Positions 11,401 to 24,700 of a stretch of 64,000 nt of DNA are shown here, one piece after another. The DNA comes from Sitta carolinensis (lineage: Eukaryota > Chordata > Aves > Passeriformes > Sittidae). Made by a program: the position numbers and the translations under genes. Positions within the stretch are counted from its first letter, which is position 1, and each line of letters opens with the position of its first letter. The notes beneath the pieces were generated by a model that was given only the letters and a program-made list of their open reading frames with translations, was not told the DNA's origin and ran no database searches. The stretch is taken from assembly GCA_032173965.1 (NCBI GenBank), contig JAVUNC010000019.1:11209234-11273233 (forward strand), given 5' to 3'.

Positions 11401-14400
11401 CTGCAGCAGCTTGTGGGAAAGCACATCTCTCATAAATTGCTGTGCCTCCAATGTGCCCTCACATTGCAGCAGTGTTGCAAAGAGGTTTTGGATGGGGCTG
11501 GAGGGTTAAGTAACTTTTTAACCAGAGCTGTCTGTTTCTTACAGTTTCCTTCTTTCAGCTTTTATCAAATACCATAATTCTTCACATGCTTTTTGGGGAA
11601 TTTTTTCTCCTGATGCAGGCTTCAGCAGAGCAAAGGACAAATGCTCACATTTCCTTCTAGTCTGTAGATTTTACTAGACAGTGTCATCCTATCCTGCTCT
11701 AGCCTCTGCAGTTTTACCCCACTTACCTGCTGATCACAGGCAAAAGATAATGTCTGTCAGTATCTCTGTAAATTAGATGGCAAGCATCCTTTTCTTTGTT
11801 TTCCTTGTCAAACACTGCAGTATGCTGGGTTTCTAGGAGGCTTTGTTTCTTGCCCATTATTCTGCAGCTCAGGTGGTGTTTTAGCCAATTAAAAGGGCTT
11901 GTGTCTCTCAAGGATTCCTCTTCCTTCTTATTTAAAATCACTTCACGCCAGTCTTCTAGACAGCCACAAAAGCTATAAATATATAGGGAAAAAAACAGTG
12001 ACCAGGGAAGAGTGGGTAAGTTTGAGTAACTCTTCCAGTGAAGAAGAGGAGCAAAAAGGACTTATCTGTTACTTTACTTTCTTATCTGATGTTCCTGTGT
12101 TGCCATTAATGTAAGTAATTTATAAAACTTTTTGTTGTTCAAATGGTTTTGCTAAGTAATCCTGACACCCCAGTCAGGGACAACCAGAAAAGAGTGAGAT
12201 TTGCAGATTGCCTTTCCCTAGCTTATGCTTCTGTGATGGTGTTGCTGTGCTGTTGGAAAACACCAGGAAGGTGGTCAGAAGGGGGAGAAAAATAGTCTGA
12301 AAGTTAATGCTGAAGACATTCAAATGTTCTTTTGCCTGTTTTCTTCAGTGACTTCTTGCTGCTGGTTTTGAAGGATATAATGGTGCAGAGGCCAGACCTG
12401 CGCATTATCCTGATGAGTGCCACCCTGAATGCTGAGCTTTTCTCTCAGTACTTCCACTCCTGTCCAATCATTAACATACCAGGTGAAAAACCATTCATTT
12501 TTATTATCATTTGTCATTTTAGAGATTTGTTTTCACTATTTCTTCTTGCAAAGTGTTTCTCAGTTCAAGTTGAGGATGTACACAAGCAGTATGATGCTGA
12601 AGACTTAGAGGGAGAGACTGATGAGATTTAGGAGAGAAAGGACTTGGAAATGTTAACATTTTTGTGCTGCCTGTATACCAGCAGAATTTCCCTCCTCAGA
12701 AGACAATCATTTTATGGTGTGTGCATGGCATGGTTCCCTGGGTTAGTTCTCCTGTATCCTTGTGAGAAAAGGATCTGTGAGAGGATCCAGCTGGATGTGT
12801 ACACGTTTAGCCAAATGTGCCTTTGAAATTGTTGAGTTATGACGTGGAGCAGGAGAGGAACACAGGTGTGTTCCCTTAAGTGTATCAGCCCTTCTCTGCC
12901 TGGGTGAGTGCATTGTGCACCTTACCATGGCATCCTAGGTTGGTTTGGGATGGAAGGGACCTTAGAGGTCATCTGATTTCACCCCCTGCCATGGTCAGGG
13001 ATGGCCTTTCACTAGACCAGGTTGCTCAAAGCCCCATCCAACCTGGCCTTGAACACTCCATGCTTGGAAGACACCCAGTGTTTGTCCTAGTCAGAAATGG
13101 TGTTGAAGAGTGCAATGTAGATGAGAGCTGAGAAGCCAGTATATGTCCTAATAACCTGAATAAAATTACAGTAATCTTTGGTCTTTTTCCTCTTTCCTCC
13201 ATGCTGTTGTGGCATGTGTAGACAGATTTATTCTCATGTTTCCTTTCAGGGCGAACATTTCCGGTGGACCAGTTTTTTCTGGAAGATGTGATTGCAATGA
13301 CAAGGTGTGAAATTCACACATTCTCAGGTGTATTTGGGTGGTGAGGTTGAGGTTGCACTTTTGACCTTGAGACTGCAGTAGTTCTGTGCTTTTATTTAAA
13401 AAGTAAATCCTCTCAGATCTCCCCCATCATCTGCACTTTTGGAGCTCTACTAAAGCACCTTGACCTTCATTTTATCTATGGTTTATACAAAGTTCCTCTT
13501 AGATTTACCAAAAAAAAAAAAAATATTTTGGATACCCTATCTCTGTAGTTAATTATTAGAAGGAAGCTGTTTGGCTTCTTTCCACACACCAAATGTTCTT
13601 CTGCTGTCCAGGTATGTTTTAGAGAACAGCAGTCCCTACAGGAGGAAGGTAAAGCAAGAACAGAAAGGGAGACACAAAAGAACTGCATTTGAAGAAGTAG
13701 AGGAAGACCTGAGGCGTGCTGGCCTTCTGGAAACCACTGACACTGTGGTCAGAGATTCAGACCCAGACCAGAAGTTGACTCTGAATCAGCTCCTTACACG
13801 ATATAAAGGTGAGCTCCTTCTTAAATTTAATAAACTGGCATCCAGCCAGTGTGGGATATTAGCACTGAAAATGGAATGTGCATCTCTAATTCAGAGTTTT
13901 GCACTTGTGAAGTTCTAGATGAGAAACTTCCTGACAGTTAAAAAAAATAAGTAAAAGAGAACCCATTGTTCTCTTAAACTACAGGAACCATCTTGGCTGT
14001 AACTTGTTCTTTGCATCTGAAAATGAACAGTTTTCAGCTACTGTCTCTTTCCATCCCTTTTCAGGTGCCCTGTTAGTTCCACTTTGCTCTCTGTGTCTGT
14101 TCTTGCTGAAGCAGCTGTGCTTGAGGCCCAGCATGGATCTGCATGCTTCAGGTCTAAGCCAGGTGCTCTTTAAACTAAGCTGTAACTGGTCCCATGCATC
14201 CACAGATGTTTTTTACAAGACATGGATTTACTACATGTTCTATTTCTTTTTTTCCCAGGGGTTAGCAAGGCAGTGTTGAAAACAATGTCTGTCATGGACT
14301 TGGACAAAGTTAATCTGGAATTAATTGAAGCTTTGCTGGAATGGATAGTTGCTGGCAGACATTCATACCCCCCAGGTAATTTCATTGTCCTTAGGAGAGA

Positions 14401-17400
14401 AATGAAAGAAGATTCTTGGAAGCTTCTTGGACAGTGCAAAGCTAATGATCTGCATGCAGAGTTTCTGTAGCTACTGACTATTTAAAAAAAAAAAAGAAAA
14501 TTTCTAGTTGAGTTACAAAGCTTGTGATAGACATGAGAGGAGGAAGGTGAGAAAATTGTCTACTTTGAAAAGTCTTTTGTGAAGGACTGTTACAGCCTGT
14601 GTGCTTTTTTTGGTACAGTAATTGCACATTAATAAAATACTATACTGTCCTTTTTGTTGAGTGATTTTTAATTCTTTTTTATCTACATATACAGGTGCTG
14701 TGTTGATATTTTTGCCGGGCCTAGCAGAAATCAAGATGCTTTATGAGCAGCTTCAGACTAATGCTCTTTTTAATAACAGGCACAGCAAGAGGTAAGGCAG
14801 AAAAGCTACAAAACTGTCAGTTTTCCCCCATAAGTAAAGAGTCATTTCCTGCAGAAAGCCTGCCTTTATCCAGGGATAAATAAGGTTTATTAAATGTATG
14901 AGCTGACTCCAGTCAGGGTAGTTCATTTTCTGCTGTCTTGTTGGCTGGCTCCTTTTGTTTTTCTCCTCGTATCAGGAAGGTCAGTTGTTGAAACTTCTCA
15001 GAGACCCTAGTGAGAAGTGGTTTCCATTTTGTGCTGTGCATGATCCAGGCTGCTGAAATCTTAGCTCTTGATTTGTATCAGAATGTTTGCTGAGTTACAT
15101 TTAGTTGTGTTTGTGTTTGGCCTTGGATGGTTACAAGGAGAAACAACATTCTGGACAGTGTCTAGTGAGGCAAAAGCATGTGCAGGTGGATTGTTCCCAA
15201 GAAGGAAGAGGCTGGAGATGCCCTCAACATGCTGTCCTTGCAGGTGTGTGGTTTATCCACTTCATTCCTCACTGTCCAGTGAAGAGCAGCAGTCTGTGTT
15301 CCTCAGGCCTCCTGCGGGAGTTACCAAAATCATCATCTCCACCAACATTGCAGAGACATCTGTCACCATTGATGATGTGGTCTACGTGATTGACTCTGGA
15401 AAAATGAAAGAGAAAAGGTACTGGCATTCATTCCTGGGGGTTTTGTAAACTGTTTTAAGCCTTGAGTTTTCCAAAGGAATTAATTGCCGGGGGTTTCGTA
15501 AATTGTTTTAAGCCTTGAGTTTTCCAAAGAGCTGGGAAAAACTGGAAGGAGCCTTGGTCTGTAGAAAGCTGTTATGAGGTGGAGAAAACCAGTCTAAATT
15601 GAGGTCCAAGTGCAGGGGTGGGAATTGTATCCATACAGGAGTTGGCAGGATCTGCCTGCTCAGCCTCCAAGCACGTTCTCTGTGCATTCATGAATAGTCA
15701 CTCCTTACAAGGGCAGGTGATAGGACAAGGGGTAAAATGGCTTCAGACTGAAAGAGGGCAGGTTTAGATTGGATGTTAGGAAGAAATTCTTTACTGTGGT
15801 GAGGCACTGGCACAGGTTTTCCAGAGAAGCTGTGGCTGCCCTATCCCTGGAAGGGTTCAGGCCAGGCTGGACAGGGCTATGAGCGACCTGGTCTAGTGGA
15901 AACTGTCCCTGCATGTGGCAGGGGGAAGTTGGAATTGGGTGATCTTCAAGGACCCTTCCAAGCCAAACCGTTCTGTGGCTCTGTGAGTACAAGGCAGTCT
16001 CTTGCTCTCCTGTAGATATGACCCAGGCAAAGGAATGGAGAGTCTGGAGGACACCTTTGTGTCCAAGGCCAATGCTCTGCAGAGGAAAGGGCGGGCAGGA
16101 CGTGTGGCCTCCGGCGTCTGCTTCCATCTCTTCAGCAGCCACCACTACAACCATCAGCTTGTAAAAGAACAGCTGCCAGAAATACAGAGAGTGCCCTTGG
16201 AGCAGCTCTGTCTCAGGTGAGCTGCTGTGTTTCTTGAAGAAGCCAGTGTGCAGAAAGTCCTTCTTTTGCTGCAAGGGAGCACCTGCCACAACCCACACCA
16301 AGCACCATCGTCATGCAAACGTTAAAGGAAGAGGCCCTCCTATCCCTGCTGAGCACCCCTTTGTACTGAAAGGAAACAAAGAAGCATAAATTACAGTTTT
16401 GCAGTAAAAACTTTATTTCAAACCTTAGTGTGCTAAACAGAAATCTGTTCTTACAGACTCACTACTCCACATTGCTCCCTGACTTCAGCTTTGTGTTACA
16501 GGCCCTCTTCTAGGGAGTGTGTTTTTCAAAGCATGTTCTCTGTTGGCTTTTTTTGTTCTGTTTTTATAAAAGCATGTTTTTTTATCCTGTGTATGGAACT
16601 AAGCTACTTTTTTTTTTCTTTGTTTTTTTCTTTTTAACTTTCCCTCCCCTGCTTTTAAGAATTAAGATCCTGGAGATGTTTTCCGAGCAGAGTCTTCACT
16701 CTGTCTTGTCACGACTGATCGAGCCCCCTAGGACTGCATCCTTGCAGGCATCAAAGGTGCGACTGCGGGACCTAGGAGCCTTAACTCCGGATGAAAAGCT
16801 CACCCCTTTGGGATACCACTTGGCTTCCCTGCCTGTGGATGTCAGGATTGGCAAACTCATGCTCTTTGGCACCATTTTCCGCTGCCTGGATCCTGCGCTG
16901 ACCATAGCAGCCAGCCTGGCCTTTAAGTCACCTTTTGTAAGTATTCTTAACCCAAGGGCTGTGTTTTTGTGCAGCAGCAAAATGTTGTTGTGTCTTGCAG
17001 CATAATATGCTTGACTATTTTAATTCTTCTTTTTGGCCTATATTGTTTATGTGTTAATGTAGGGCTTGTTAAAACAGTCCAGTTATAAGCAGAAGTTCAA
17101 AACCACATGGTAGCAGCAAGAGTAGTATTTATATACAATAGAAACAGTGAATATTATTTTTGGTTTTTAGCTAAGAAGTGCGCACATTTTGTTGGGATTT
17201 GGTGTGCAAATTACTGGTAATATAAATTGTGAAACAATGATAATGATGGAGCTGACACGTCTGAGCTGTGAATGCAGAGTTTGGATCTCAGTTTCTGTCT
17301 TCACTGTCACTTTGGCTTTTCGAATCAGTTGCTCTTTTGAATGCCTCATGTTTTCTCTTATCCACAGGGCAAATTTGCATTCTGACCTGTGAGCTGCTGT

Positions 17401-20028
17401 GAAAATACCAAAGAGAATGTACCTTGTAGCTCTAGAATGGCTTGTCCAAGTGGTGAGGGGAAGAACACACTAACCTGTTACTGCCTGTCTAGGTGTCACC
17501 ATGGGATAAAAGGGAAGAAGCAAACAAAAAGAAGCTGGAGTTTGCAGTAGGCAACAGTGACTACCTGGCTCTTCTCCAGGCCTATAAGGTGAGTTAAAAC
17601 TCAGTAGCCTCTCTTGGGGTTTTGTGATGTGTTTGAAATTCCGGCAGAAATGTTCCTCCCATCCTCTCTCAATCAGGGATGGCGTTTAAGTATCAAAGAG
17701 GGCTCTCAAGCAAGCTACAACTACTGCAGGGAGAACTTTCTGTCAGCAAGAGTTCTTCAGGTAGGTCAGTGTTGGTGGCCTGGCACAAGGATTGGCAGAA
17801 TCCCAGTGACAGAAACAAGCATCTTTGGCAGCTGTGACACTGCTGTGTCTATTGTAGGAAATTGCCAGTCTGAAGAGGCAGTTTGCAGAGCTGCTTTCTG
17901 CCATTGGCTTTGTGAAGGAGGGATTGAGAGCCAGGGATATTGAGAAGAAGTGGTCCCAAGGAGGCGATGGTGTGTTGGATGCCACAGGAGAAGAGGTAAT
18001 TCACAGCATTTCATCAGTGCTTCAAAATGCTGCTGCAGTTTTGCATGTGGGCAGTCTTCAGAAAGACTGGGGCCAGAGATGTCCTGGGGTTCTCTCTTAT
18101 GAACAGGGTTTGGTAGTTGTAGGATTTTACTGTGATTTGGGACAATTTGTACTTGCTTTCTCTAGGTGGAAGCCACTTTGTAGCCAGATGTCAGAGAACG
18201 GTTCAGCTGGGTGCCAGGATAGTGGGGACCAATTTGTTCCATTGATAGTGGGGGGAAACACAGCCCAGGTCGAGCCTGAGGCCACAGGAGCAGTGACTTG
18301 TCCTCCACTATAAAGCACAGGAGCGTAGCTATAAAAGTGAACCAGTTTCAGGAATTCAGTCATTCCTGGAGCAGGGCTTCACCTTTACACACTGAACTGT
18401 AGGATCCCTAATGATCCCCTGTTGATTTCACAGGCAAATTCGAATGCAGAGAACATCAAGCTGATCTCAGCTATGCTGTGTGCTGCACTGTATCCCAATG
18501 TTGTCCAGGTAAAAGAATGCTTTTGCATTTTTCCTTTTCCTGTCTAGCATATCCACACAGCCTGCTTGCGTTTGGGCTCAGTGTGGCAGCCTTGAGCTTA
18601 GCTTAGCTTGCCAAAGTTTGCTTGGTGTGTCAGAGACTGGAGCAGAGCTCCAGGTTTGTATTGCCTGAGACTGCTGCTGTTCCTGCAGGCCGACTGCAGT
18701 GTCACACAGAAGCCAGCAGCAAATGTTAGGAAGCCGCTTAAGATGACGCTTTTTTAGAAGGAAGTCAGGGTTAGACAGCACCTGAAGTGTAATACCTGTG
18801 TCCAGTGTCCTGACAGGTTGCTACTACAGAATTTTTGAAAAACTTAAAACAGAAAGTTAAAAGGTTTCCTGGTGCAGAAGATTTTTATAACCTTTCTTCT
18901 TACCATACAGGTGAAAAAGCCAGAGGGTAAATACCAGAAGACTAGTACAGGAGCAGTCAAAATGCAACCAAAAGCAGAAGAGCTGAAGTTTGTTACTAAA
19001 AATGACGGTTATGTTCATATTCATCCTTCGTCTGTGAATTACCAGGTCAATATTTTTTTCTGCAAAGCATGCTCTCTTTTTTATAAAATAGATCACCTTT
19101 GCTTGAGTATTTAAAATTACAGTGAGGATCCCTATTGATGTTTAAAAAAAAAATCTTAATGACTGAGCAGTGCTGTGTTAGGATTGTAAATAATGGTGCA
19201 TTCCTGATTTAGGAGTGTCCTCTTGGGCACAGAGTTAAACTACAGCCTCTGGACTGGGACTAGTGGGTTCAATACCCTCACATTTGTGTTTTCTCAAGCT
19301 ACACCTGCAAAGTAAAGTTTCAGCTGCAATGCTCCCCTGGTTTCTCCTAAGTATTGATGATTCATTGAGAGAGAATTTGGGGACATATTCTGGTTTGTTT
19401 GAGTCAGCACTGGTGAGTTAGCTTATTTTTCACATGCAAAACAGGAAGGAGCAAGGGATAACCAGCAAAGTTTGTTGGCAGCTCTTGTGGGTCAGTGTTA
19501 GTGGCGCAGGTGCACTTCAGGCTGCTCTTTGCAGTCCTAGAAGAGGCAGGAGGAGCAGTGTCGCTCTGGTGTCACTGAGCAGGCTCTCGTGTCCCTGTCC
19601 CAGACCAGGCACTTTGAGAGCCCGTACCTGGTGTACCACGAGAAGATCAAGACGAGCCGTGTGTTCATCCGGGACTGCAGCATGGTGTCCGTGTACCCGC
19701 TGGTGCTGCTCGGCGGCGGCCAGGTGCACATGCAGCTGCTCAAGGGGGACTTCGTCATTTCCCTGGATGACGGCTGGATCCGCTTTGTGGCTGCCTCTCA
19801 CCAGGTGAGGAGGGGCCGTGCTGGGAGAGCTGCAGAGCTGAGCTGCGGCTGAGCCTTACCCTGGCCTGTTTTACCACGCCTTAGGTGGCCGAGCTGGTGA
19901 AAGAGCTGCGCTCTGAGCTGGACCAGCTGCTGCAGGATAAAATCAAGAATCCCAGCATGGATTTGTGCATGTGCCCCCGTGGCTCTCGGATCATTGGGAT
20001 GATTGTAAAGCTTGTGACCACGCAGTGA
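5439..20028 (+). CDS. DHX57: DHX57, putative DEAH-box ATP-dependent RNA helicase (23 coding exons)
   Basis: Coding exons: 5439-5632, 6341-6493, 6772-6936, 7289-8091, 9507-9710, 9845-9966, 10217-10412, 11123-11247, 12349-12482, 13250-13304, 13612-13808, 14259-14375, 14695-14791, 15244-15417, 16016-16216, 16660-16936, 17493-17588, 17677-17760, 17858-17995, 18434-18508, 18911-19045, 19604-19804, 19885-20028. All junctions are GT-AG. The ATG follows an acceptor and begins the basic Gly/Arg-rich tail typical of the family. Domains in order: UBA-like segment (about residues 171-205), CCCH zinc finger C-x7-C-x5-C-x3-H (about 285-303) within an RWD-like region, then the DEAH core with motif I GMTGCGKTT, motif II DEVH, motif III SAT, motif V TNIAETS and motif [10 protein letters not shown], then HA2 and OB-fold regions ending KLVTTQ. 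About 1,360 residues, close to the human protein. Exon 5 carries one surplus base that breaks the frame (see findings). Inferred role: RNA unwinding or remodelling; the specific substrate is poorly known. Confidence 0.95.
8888..9002. repeat. T-rich low-complexity tract in DHX57 intron 4
   Basis: Poly-T interrupted by single Gs, of the form TTTTTTGTTTG. It is low complexity with no coding meaning and lies between coding exons 4 and 5. Confidence 0.9.
12930..13085 (-). mobile_element. CR1 LINE 3' fragment (reverse) in a DHX57 intron
   Basis: The plus strand carries the reverse complement of the avian CR1 3' end: 'gggatggaagggaccttaga', then 'cactagaccaggttgctcaa' and 'catccaacctggccttgaac'. 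It lies in the intron between coding exons 9 and 10 and is truncated, without an ORF. Confidence 0.9.
15436..15529. repeat. Short tandem duplication, 53 bp period, in DHX57 intron 14
   Basis: A block starting with five Gs at 15,436 recurs at 15,489. The repeated part is about 41 bp with two C/T differences, including the shared core 'ttttaagccttgagttttcc'. It lies 19 bp past the donor of coding exon 14. It looks like a local slippage duplication. Confidence 0.9.
15700..15985 (+). mobile_element. CR1 LINE 3' end (forward) in a DHX57 intron
   Basis: A long match to the avian CR1 3' region in forward orientation: 'gttaggaagaaattctttac', 'gtgaggcactggcacaggtt', 'cctggtctagtggaaactgt' and 'cttccaagccaaaccgttct'. 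It ends about 30 bp before the acceptor of coding exon 15, so CR1 sequence forms part of the upstream splice environment. Confidence 0.93.
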
Positions 20029-21430
20029 CGTCAGAACAGCTTTCTGTATGCATCACCCATTGCCACTGCTTGAGAACAGACCAAGTAACATCAGTGTCTT
20101 GATGCATTTATTGGTCCGAAACGTGGCATTGACCTCTTGAGGAACAAGTTGGTAACTGTACTGTTGAGTTTTGGGTTTTTCTTTCTTTGGTTTGCTCACT
20201 TGTTGATATTAAGGTGGCTTACAGTAGACTCTGGGAAATGGCCAATCTTCCAGAAGAAACAGAAACCTCTGAGTGTTTGTTACGGGACTGTGCCCTGGCA
20301 GTTGTGTTTTCTGGTGAGGCAGACACCTGCTAGCCAGCTGTTTCTTGTAATAGTCATGGCTGGAGGCAGCATGTGACATAGAGACCTGCTCCCAGTTTGG
20401 TTTGAGCTCACTTCTACATTTGAACCAAGACTTTACCGAGACAGTTTTAGCTAACCAGGGATTCTGTTTAGTTGAACTCAAAGCCCTTGTACAACTGAGC
20501 ACCTTTTGATTTGTGTCAAGAGGTTCTGAAATTCAGGCAATGTCCTGTGGTGAGATGTACTGGATCAGTGAGTGTGGTGTTGTATCAGTGCAGGTTGTTG
20601 CTCTGGTGACAGGATAGAACTCCAGGACAATGTTCCAGCCCTTCCTGCACTGGGAAGTAAAACAGCTAAGCTGGGACTGCTGCAGTGCATTAAAATGAAT
20701 TCTCAGGCAGATGCCACTGCTAGTTGCTAACATGTTCTGGTATGGGGTAGTGCTCTTGCCACTCTGGAACAAAGTCCCACTCATGGAAGCTTTCGGCCAA
20801 ACTCCTGCTCTAGGGACTGGGCTGCTCCAGTGTGTGGTAAAAGGCTGTAGCAATCATGAACTATTATTTCCTCCCTTTGGCCTTGCTTGATTGCAGTGCT
20901 GAGCATTGCTGCAGCCAAGCTGCTCAAATACCAAGTGCCTTAAGTGGCAGGACTGGGCTGTCACCTTTCACAGTAAAAGCAGAGGGAACACTGCCTCCAG
21001 CACCAGTCTGATCTGCAACCTGCAGCCTGAGGAATGAGTGGAGGGAGGAACATGGTTTTGGGAACAGTTTGATTTAAAAGAATAACTACATGTGAATTGT
21101 TTGTAGGAGTTTCACACCAACACATGCTCCTGGGAGGAAGATGACAGAGAATGGCCACTGCAGTGCTGCACAGGCACAGCAAAGCAAGGAATTTATTCCC
21201 CACTGCCCTTGGGCAGGCAGGTGTTCAGCCACTCTGAGGAAGCAGCATGCTGTCCTTCCTAACATTCCTAAAATGACCTGGCACTCCCATTTCCTCGCCA
21301 TTCTGCTAACAGCCATTATCAGCTGCAAAGATAAATCAAATTGGCAAAGAATGCTGTTTTTCACCCCAGGGGCACACTGCCTGCCTTCCCCATCCCAAAT
21401 ATGAACAGCAGGGTTATCACAACTGATTCC
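20029..21430 (+). other. Probable DHX57 3' UTR and convergent intergenic DNA
   Basis: Follows the DHX57 stop codon and holds no further exon or recognisable repeat. An ATTAAA lies near 20,690. The first plus-strand AATAAA is at 21,463-21,468, inside the 3' end of SRSF7 copy A. The true DHX57 polyadenylation site is therefore uncertain. Confidence 0.5.
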
Positions 21431-21446
21431 TTAGTTAGAAATGCAG

Positions 21447-21452
21447 TTTATT
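21447..21452 (-). terminator. Polyadenylation signal AATAAA of SRSF7 copy A
   Basis: The plus strand reads TTTATT. On the minus strand the context 'attggtgcattgaaataaac' closely matches the 3' end of SRSF7 copy B ('attggcacattgaaataaaa' near 38,795-38,814). This homology supports it as the real 3' end of copy A, about 265 nt past its stop codon. Confidence 0.8.
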
Positions 21453-21461
21453 TCAATGCAC

Positions 21462-21484
21462 CAATAAAAAAAAAAAAAAAAAAG
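21462..21484. repeat. A-run (T-run on the SRSF7-A sense strand)
   Basis: A homopolymer directly next to the copy A polyadenylation signal. The homologous position in copy B has only a short T run near 38,790, so this run has expanded in copy A. Confidence 0.85.
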
Positions 21485-21713
21485 AAAACAAGCCAACATT
21501 CTCAGATCACAGAACACGAACACAACAGAAGAGTTTTGTATTAGTCTGCTAACAAGACTTTTAGAAGATAGAGATTCATGCCAATTGCTAGCCAATAGAA
21601 ACAGCCTTCTAGGACTAAGCCCTTACATCACCAAATCCCTTATAATGTAAACAAAATATTTTTTTTACTAAATTTCTTAAACTTGAATCCATTCTTTTAG
21701 GACTTTCAGTCCT

Positions 21714-24700
21714 TCAAGGGCTTCCTGATGGTGAGTGACTGAAAGGAAAAGAAGACAACCATTAAGAACAACTCCTATGGCAAAACCAACAGGAACTGTG
21801 CATGCTACCCCAGGCTTCCTCTGAAGTTCTGCCCGTTTTCATTTTCAGTTCTCAAATAATTAAAGAATTATTGTATTTTACACTTTACTTTAAAAACTGC
21901 TTTAAGCTTGAAAGCTGAAGACTAAATGAGAGCTGAAACATCAAGCCCGCTCAGAAATCTCAATTCCAGCACATACTTCTCAGGTAACACAGGGAAACTT
22001 CTTCCTTCATGAAGCATAGCACAGCTTGGCAGCTGTGCAACTCCTGAGCCTGCAGGAGTCACCAGCAGGAATTTAATCCTACACCACTTTCATGGCTTGC
22101 TCCACACCTTACATTACTCACTTGTTCCCTAGATTCTAAATTCCTCAGAAACATTTCATTAAAGCAGGCTTCCTTAGGAGTTATCATGACATTCTGACTA
22201 CCAGCAGCAGGACATGCCTGCAAACAATTCATCTTACAGATTTTGGCAAGTAAACAACTTTTATCCTTGCCCAAGTTAATTTCTCTAGGAAGTGCTCCAG
22301 CTCAAGTGCTATCCAACCATAAGACAGACTCCAGTCTTAAGACATTCCTACCTTCTCTTTGGAGATGGTGATCTGGACTTTGAGCGGCTGTTTAAAAACA
22401 AACAAACAAACAAAAAACCAATCAGTGTGCTTGGCACACTTGGGTGCTCTCAGTAACCACTTCTGACCATTTAAAACCAGAACAATTTTATGCTGTTAAA
22501 TGCATTGACACTGCTGGTAGCAAGTGGATCCAGTTACTTTAAGCAAGCTGCAGGTGAGAAGGAAAAATGCTGGAAGCTGGAGCCCTTGGGGAAAAGAGCA
22601 ACACACAGCTTCAAAGCTGCTGTAAATCACAGTAACCCTGCAAAGCAGGAGCAGTGAATCGAGCAGTTAGGGAGAGGGAGAACTACAGACATTTGAGAAC
22701 AAAGGTAGGAGAAAGTATGCCTCAAATCCTGTCAAATTTTTTTTTTTTTTTTGGTGATAATGAGTGAAAAACATCTGTAGGCAAAATCCTGGAAGAATTG
22801 TTTACTGTCCCACAAAAAAAAAATCATCTGTTAAAAAAAAAAAAAAGCCCATAATGTATAGAAAATATTTTTGAAATCAGTTATGAAAATTAAAAAACCC
22901 TGCAACTGAAATACTGGTCCAAACAGACATTTTGAATCATGAGGAAAAAAATAAAGAACCCCACAAAAAACCCCACCAACCAAAACAAAAATCAATGGAG
23001 TGGTACTTGTATTTGAACGCTCACCTTTTAGCAGGTAAGCCAGATTTAGATCTACCATGAGACTCAGACCTACAACAGGAGAAAAATAAAGCTCAGCAAA
23101 GCAGCCAGTGGGCATGCAAACATATTGAGAGTTAGCTACTACAGCAGCAACAGCAAATTCACCCCATGCAGCAGCACCAACCACAGAGGAAGGCTCTGGT
23201 GCTGCAGGCCTTCCCTCAGACCTTCCAAGGGAATTCTTTAGCTCTGTCGTGGAGACCCTGCCCATCAGAACGCAAAAGTGCAAGCACAGGAAGCTCCCCA
23301 GCAAAGCTTCAGCTGCCAGTTCCACAAAACACCAGACCCGACTCCCACACTTTCTTCCTACCTGCGAGTATCCCTTCTAGAAAGGGAAGCACAGTTTCAA
23401 GTGTCATCTTAGAAAGTATTTTAACATTAAGAGCCTGGAATCAGCCACAAGTAAGCGAGTGTGCTGAAGAGCTGGTGCATTTCTCAGCTCAAGCTCCCAA
23501 TACCAGTTTTATTCAAGCATAATATAGATTTTGCACCAATATCTGGTGAGTAAACTATTCCAAATTTATCCCAGGAATTCAAATCTACTTGAACAGTGTG
23601 AATTTCCTCCCACATTTATTATATTACTTCATCAACTCAAACATTTACTGTTACTTAAAAATATGTCTTCCTAGAGTGTCAGAATTCAGGCTATCACTCA
23701 ACATCAGAATGTTCTGTTCAACAAGCTTGGCCAAAAAAGCAAAATACTTTATTTCTGCTCACAACTGCTTTTGAGGGATAATCAAGATTCACTTTTACCT
23801 GGCCTATTAACTCATGGAAATACTCCAAGGACACTGCTGGCACATTTTAAGCAAAATGTTACATGCCATTGCTCTGAAACCTTCCTGGTCACTACCCTGA
23901 GCCACTGTCTGTCCCATTCCCCCCCCCCCAATAACAAGTAACTTTTTACTGGATCAGTTACTAAAGATAGGAATGCTCACAACCACCCAGAACTGGTACT
24001 CAGCAGCATGAGCATCTCTTCCACTGCTAAGTAAAAAAATGTTTCGTGCAGCGCAGCACACAAAACCATCCTCGATTTATTATATACCTAAGAATTAACT
24101 TGGTTTTAAAAATTTTCTCCACAGACCTTAAACTGTGTATCACTACTTTTGTTTGTGAAAAGGCATACATTATTAAGTGCTGGACAATATTAAATATTGC
24201 TCTGCTGGACAGCCTTCTAAGCGCTCCCCGACAAATTCCCCAGGGAAGGGAAAAAAAAAAAAAGCCCAAACAAAAACACCACAACAACCAAACAACACAC
24301 CAAAACCATTACCGGTTTGAGTTAAAAGAAATGTCTCACCTGCTTCGTGGCCATACAACAGACCGGGACCTGGAGCGGGACCTGGACCTAGATCTGGGAT
24401 AAAAACAATGAAAGCTCTACTATCACATGCTTCATACAGGTAAGACAGAAACCGGCTATTGCAAATGCCCTGTAAGACTGAGAACTTGGCTGGACTGTTG
24501 GTTTTCCAGAAGTAATTTTTATTATTATAAGGCTGTAGCACCTTTGGTCAGTAGTGCCTTGTATGTAAAATGAATCCCACTGTCTTACTGGACTAAGCAA
24601 TTTCACCCTGTACACTTGAAGCTGAATTTGGAAATCTTAACTACACAACAAAGCTGTAACTTTAGTACAATTTTAGAAAGAAAAAATAACTTCTCAGAAA

